Positions 60,724 to 64,000 of a DNA stretch of 64,000 nucleotides are shown here, piece by piece. The stretch is from Oryzisolibacter propanilivorax (GTDB lineage Bacteria; Pseudomonadota; Gammaproteobacteria; Burkholderiales; Burkholderiaceae_C). The notes beneath the pieces were generated by a model, which saw nothing but the letters and a program-made list of their open reading frames with translations, was not told where the DNA came from and searched no databases. The stretch is taken from NCBI RefSeq assembly GCF_900103645.1, contig NZ_FNHP01000003.1, positions 62,001 through 126,000 of the forward strand, in the 5' to 3' direction. The position numbers and the translations under genes were made by a program. The stretch's first letter is position 1. Every line of letters begins with the position of its first letter.

Positions 60724-62745
60724 TTACTTGTTGAGCCACACGAAGTAGGTCATGAGGGCAAAGATGCCCAGCAGCATGTACAGCGCGTAGTGGTAGAGGT
60801 AGCCGGACTGCAGCAGGCGCAGCACACCGCCTAGGCGCGCCATCAGCTTCCACGAGCCGTTGACCACCGCGCCGTCGATCAGCGCCTGGTCGCCGCCCTT
60901 CCAGAAGGCGATGCCCAGACCGCGTGCGCCGCGCGCAACGATGTTCTCGTTGATCCAGTCCAGGTAGTACTTGTTGTCCAGCAGGGTGTACACCGGCTGG
61001 AAGGCGCGCTTGATGGCCGCCGGTAGCGCCGGGTTGATCATGTACATGTAGTAGGACAGCGCCACGCCAGCCACTGCCAGCCAGAACGGCAGCGTCATCA
61101 GGCCATGCACGGCCATGGCCATCGGGCCGTGGAAGGCCTCGGCGATGGCCGCCATGGCCGGGTGACGCGCGGCGTCGACGAAGATCACGTCCTTGAAGAA
61201 GTCGCCGAACAGCATCGGCTGAATCGCCATGAAGCCCACGATCACCGAGGGGATGGCCAGCAGGATCAGCGGCAGCGTCACCACCCAGGGCGATTCGTGC
61301 GGATGATGCGCATCATGGCCGTGTCCATGACCGTGGTCGTCGTGGTGCGCATCCGGGTTCTGGTCGTAGCGCTCCTTGCCGTGGAACACCAGGAAGTACA
61401 TGCGGAACGAGTAGAACGCGGTCACGAACACGCCCGCCATGACGGCGAAGTGTGCGAAGCCGGCCGCCGGCAGGTTGCTGTGGTGCACCGCCTCGATGAT
61501 GTTTTCCTTGGAGTAGAAGCCGGAGAACAGCGGCGTGCCGATCAGGGCCAGCGAGCCCAGCAGCGAGGTGATCCAGGTAATCGGCATGTACTTGCGCACG
61601 CCGCCCATCCAGCGGATGTCCTGGTTGTGGTGCATGCCGATGATGACCGAGCCGGCGCCGAGGAACAGCAGCGCCTTGAAGAATGCGTGCGTCATCAGGT
61701 GGAACACCGCCACCGAATAGGCCGATGCGCCCAGCGCCACCGTCATGTAGCCCAGCTGCGACAGCGTGGAGTACGCCACCACACGCTTGATGTCGTTCTG
61801 GATGATGCCCAGGAAGCCCATGAACAGCGCGGTGATGGCGCCGATCACCAGGATGAAGTTCAGCGCGGTGTCCGACAGCTCGAACAGCGGCGACATGCGC
61901 GAGACCATGAAGATGCCGGCCGTCACCATGGTGGCGGCGTGGATCAGCGCGGAGATCGGCGTCGGGCCTTCCATCGAGTCGGGCAGCCAGACGTGCAGCG
62001 GGAACTGGGCCGACTTGCCCATGGCGCCGATGAACAGGCAGATGCAGATCACGGTGATCAGCAGCCAGTCGGTGCCGGGGAAGCCGATGCCGGCCAGATC
62101 GCCGCGCTTGGCGAAAATCTCGGCGTAGTCGAACGTGCCGGCATAGGCCGCGATCAGTCCGATGCCGAGGATGAAGCCGAAGTCACCCACGCGGTTGACC
62201 AGGAAGGCCTTCATGTTGGCGAAGGTGGCCGAGGGCTTGTTGTACCAGAAGCCGATCAGCAGGTACGACACCAGGCCCACCGCCTCCCAGCCGAAGAAGA
62301 GCTGCAGCAGGTTGTTGCTCATGACCAGCATGAGCATCGAGAAGGTGAACAGCGAGATGTAGGAGAAGAAACGGTTGTAGCCCGGGTCTTCTTCCATGTA
62401 GCCGATGGTGTAGATGTGCACCATCAGCGACACGAAGGTCACCACGCACATCATCATCGCCGTCAGGCTGTCGATGAGGAAACCCACCTCCATCTTCAGG
62501 CCGCCGACGACCATCCAGGTGTAGATGGTCTCGTTCAGGCGGGCACCGTCCAGTGCCACGCTCTTGAGGGTGAGCGCCGACAGCACGAAGGCGATGAACA
62601 CGCCCAGGATGGTCAGGGTGTGCGACACGCCGCGGCCGATGCGGTTGCCGCCGAAGGCCGTGCCGAAGATGCCCGCCAGCAGCGAGCCGGCCAGCGGCGC
62701 CAGCGGCACCGCCAGCAGGGTCGAAACGGAAAGGGTTTGACTCAT
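60724..62745 (-). CDS. nuoL: NADH-quinone oxidoreductase subunit L
   Basis: A 673-residue distal antenna subunit of complex I with the long lateral amphipathic helix near its C-terminus. Conserved elements are FFGWEAVGLVSYLLIGFWY, PLHVWLPDSMEGPTPISALI and DIKRVVAYSTLSQLGYM. A His-rich loop (about 61303-61350, HHDDHGHGHGHDAHHPH) is inserted before the late helices. It is followed by nuoM after 19 bp. Confidence 0.97.
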   Translation of the reverse strand: MSQTLSVSTLLAVPLAPLAGSLLAGIFGTAFGGNRIGRGVSHTLTILGVFIAFVLSALTLKSVALDGARLNETIYTWMVVGGLKMEVGFLIDSLTAMMMCVVTFVSLMVHIYTIGYMEEDPGYNRFFSYISLFTFSMLMLVMSNNLLQLFFGWEAVGLVSYLLIGFWYNKPSATFANMKAFLVNRVGDFGFILGIGLIAAYAGTFDYAEIFAKRGDLAGIGFPGTDWLLITVICICLFIGAMGKSAQFPLHVWLPDSMEGPTPISALIHAATMVTAGIFMVSRMSPLFELSDTALNFILVIGAITALFMGFLGIIQNDIKRVVAYSTLSQLGYMTVALGASAYSVAVFHLMTHAFFKALLFLGAGSVIIGMHHNQDIRWMGGVRKYMPITWITSLLGSLALIGTPLFSGFYSKENIIEAVHHSNLPAAGFAHFAVMAGVFVTAFYSFRMYFLVFHGKERYDQNPDAHHDDHGHGHGHDAHHPHESPWVVTLPLILLAIPSVIVGFMAIQPMLFGDFFKDVIFVDAARHPAMAAIAEAFHGPMAMAVHGLMTLPFWLAVAGVALSYYMYMINPALPAAIKRAFQPVYTLLDNKYYLDWINENIVARGARGLGIAFWKGGDQALIDGAVVNGSWKLMARLGGVLRLLQSGYLYHYALYMLLGIFALMTYFVWLNK

Positions 62746-62776
62746 TGTGGAGAACCTTGCAAGTGGCGGGAGCGCC

Positions 62777-63085
62777 TCAGCCCTTGAGGGTGTTGAGGTC
62801 TTCCGCGTCGATGCTCGAGCGGTTGCGGAACAGCAGCACCAGGATGGCCAGACCGATGGCCGCCTCGGCCGCGGCCACCGTCAGGATGAAGAACACGAAC
62901 ACCTGCCCGTGCATGTCGCCCAGGTAGCTGGAGAACGCCACGAAGTTCATGTTCACGGCCAGCAGCATCAGCTCAATGGCCATGAGCAGCACGATGAGGT
63001 TCTTGCGGTTCAGAAAGATGCCCACCACGGCCAGCGCGAACAGCAGCGCGCCCAGTGACAGGTAGTGGCCCAGGGTGGGGGTCAT
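62777..63085 (-). CDS. nuoK: NADH-quinone oxidoreductase subunit K
   Basis: A 102-residue, three-helix subunit. Helix 2 holds the conserved Glu ([20 protein letters not shown]), which lies in the E-channel. Helix 3 has [19 protein letters not shown], with another conserved Glu. The start is ATG 63085; the longer frame is the antisense/out-of-frame extension. It overlaps nuoJ by 4 nt. Confidence 0.96.
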   Translation of the reverse strand: MTPTLGHYLSLGALLFALAVVGIFLNRKNLIVLLMAIELMLLAVNMNFVAFSSYLGDMHGQVFVFFILTVAAAEAAIGLAILVLLFRNRSSIDAEDLNTLKG

Positions 63086-63744
63086 TGCTTGTTCTCCTCG
63101 ACGGCCACTTCGGCCTGCGGCACCGGTCTGCGCGTGGGCGCCATGTTCACCATGACCATGCGGTCGCTGGCACGCACGCGGATCTGGTCGGCCGGGTCCA
63201 GCGCCTTGGAATCCTTGCGCTGGCGCAGGGTCAGGGCGATGGCGGCGATCATCGCCACCAGCAGGATCACGGCGGCGATCTCCACGGGCAGCAGGTACTG
63301 CGTGTACAGCAGCTGGCCCAAGGCCTGCGTGTTCGAGTACGGCAACGCCTGGCCGGCCGCATCGACCAGCTCGCCGGCGGCGCGCGGCTCGCCCGTGCCG
63401 CTGAAGCCGGTCATCAGCACCGCCGCCATCTCCAGCGCGATCAGCGCGCCGATCAGCGCGGCCAGCGGGAAGTGGCGCCAGAAACTGCGTTTCGCGGTCT
63501 CGATGCGGATATCCAGCATCATCACCACGAACAGGAACAGCACCATCACCGCGCCCAGGTACACCAGCACCAGCACAATGGCCAAGAACTCGGCCTTGAG
63601 CAGCAGCCACAGCCCGGAAGCCTGCGAGAACGCCAGGATCAGGTGCAGGACGGCGTGCACGGGGTTGCGCGCCGTGATCACCCGGACGGCCGCATACAGC
63701 AGCACGACCGAGAACAGGTAGAAGAAGCCGGTTTGGACGTCCAT
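63082..63744 (-). CDS. nuoJ: NADH-quinone oxidoreductase subunit J
   Basis: A 220-residue five-helix subunit of complex I. The conserved [17 protein letters not shown] and [18 protein letters not shown] are present; the latter holds the pi-bulge helix next to the E-channel. The tail after residue 170 is charged and variable. It is the gene after nuoI, with a 48-bp gap. Confidence 0.96.
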   Translation of the reverse strand: MDVQTGFFYLFSVVLLYAAVRVITARNPVHAVLHLILAFSQASGLWLLLKAEFLAIVLVLVYLGAVMVLFLFVVMMLDIRIETAKRSFWRHFPLAALIGALIALEMAAVLMTGFSGTGEPRAAGELVDAAGQALPYSNTQALGQLLYTQYLLPVEIAAVILLVAMIAAIALTLRQRKDSKALDPADQIRVRASDRMVMVNMAPTRRPVPQAEVAVEENKQ

Positions 63745-63792
63745 GAATCGGGTCTTTTCAAAGGTTCAGGGGCAACGGGAAGGTCGCCCGGG

Positions 63793-64000
63793 TCACCGGT
63801 ACTTGGCGTCCGCGGCCTTGGCGGCGGCGATCTGCGGCTCGTAGCGGTCGCCGACGGCCAACAGCATGTCCTTGGTGTAGTACAGGTCGCCGCGCTTTTC
63901 GCCGTGGTACTCGAGGATCTGCGTCTCGACGATCGAGTCCACCGGGCAGCTCTCCTCGCAGAAACCGCAGAAGATGCACTTAGTCAGATCGATGTCGTAG
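63793..64000 (-). CDS. nuoI: NADH-quinone oxidoreductase subunit I (3' part)
   Basis: The last 68 residues of NuoI; the start lies beyond the right edge. The second 4Fe-4S motif [18 protein letters not shown] is complete, followed by [20 protein letters not shown]. These clusters relay electrons to the N2 cluster near the quinone. The stop is TGA at 63795-63793. The order nuoI-J-K-L-M-N is the canonical one. Confidence 0.96.
   Translation of the reverse strand, partial: YDIDLTKCIFCGFCEESCPVDSIVETQILEYHGEKRGDLYYTKDMLLAVGDRYEPQIAAAKAADAKYR

Overview
The window reads as about 64 kb of chromosome from a high-GC betaproteobacterium, order Burkholderiales, most likely family Comamonadaceae. That placement rests on the gene order pyrG-kdsA-DUF1330-eno-ftsB, on the DUF2818 gene directly downstream of nuoN, on dapA-bamC, and on a dispersed short palindromic repeat that resembles repeats I associate with Acidovorax-type genomes. 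The family name is inferred from gene content and was not checked by any search.

Layout. (1) 1-10194: a complete type I-E CRISPR-Cas locus, all read on the minus strand: cas3, cse1, cse2, cas7e, cas5e, cas6e, cas1, cas2, a leader of about 80 bp, and an array with 19 full repeats and 19 spacers of exactly 32 nt. The array runs off the left edge. (2) 10187-12727: comEC, the DNA-uptake channel, on the same strand and touching cas3 (its stop lies inside the cas3 start). (3) 12907-23963: a RidA-like protein, a DsrE/TusA/YedE sulfur cassette, a chemoreceptor, parC and parE, an MFS transporter with a 45-residue membrane protein, and a methyltransferase. (4) 24001-32036: dapA, bamC, a metallo-hydrolase, an Ala-rich lipoprotein, the ribosomal oxygenase gene roxA, a SlyD-like isomerase, a glycine-zipper lipoprotein, dut and coaBC. 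(5) 32128-42818: pyrG, kdsA, DUF1330, eno, ftsB, hslO, a gamma carbonic anhydrase, a ferritin-like DUF455 protein, two tandem degenerate EAL-HDOD regulators, and xerD. (6) 42968-54031: a TAXI-TRAP transporter with DUF1850, an auxin-efflux-type carrier, queG/tsaE/amiC, a cupin, a glycine-zipper lipoprotein, dedA and mutL. (7) 54275-64000: gdhA, a lone ABC ATPase, small conserved proteins, and the distal part of the respiratory complex I operon (nuoI partial, J, K, L, M, N, DUF2818, DUF1178).

The most unusual signal that ordinary gene annotation does not explain is a family of composite palindromes of about 50-65 bp. A GCTA...TAGC stem is followed by a GCCCTT...AAGGGC stem and a T-rich end. I count about 13 copies or fragments in both orientations. 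Some sit between convergent genes, where they look like terminators. Two are inside the cas operon. Others lie within the reading frames of comEC, mutL, the DUF455 gene, coaBC and a methyltransferase without breaking them. Two further patterns stand out: the physical joining of a competence gene to the CRISPR operon through an AT-rich junction, and a recurring TAnAAT-like hexamer 7-9 nt before start codons that lack a Shine-Dalgarno sequence, which suggests leaderless mRNAs.
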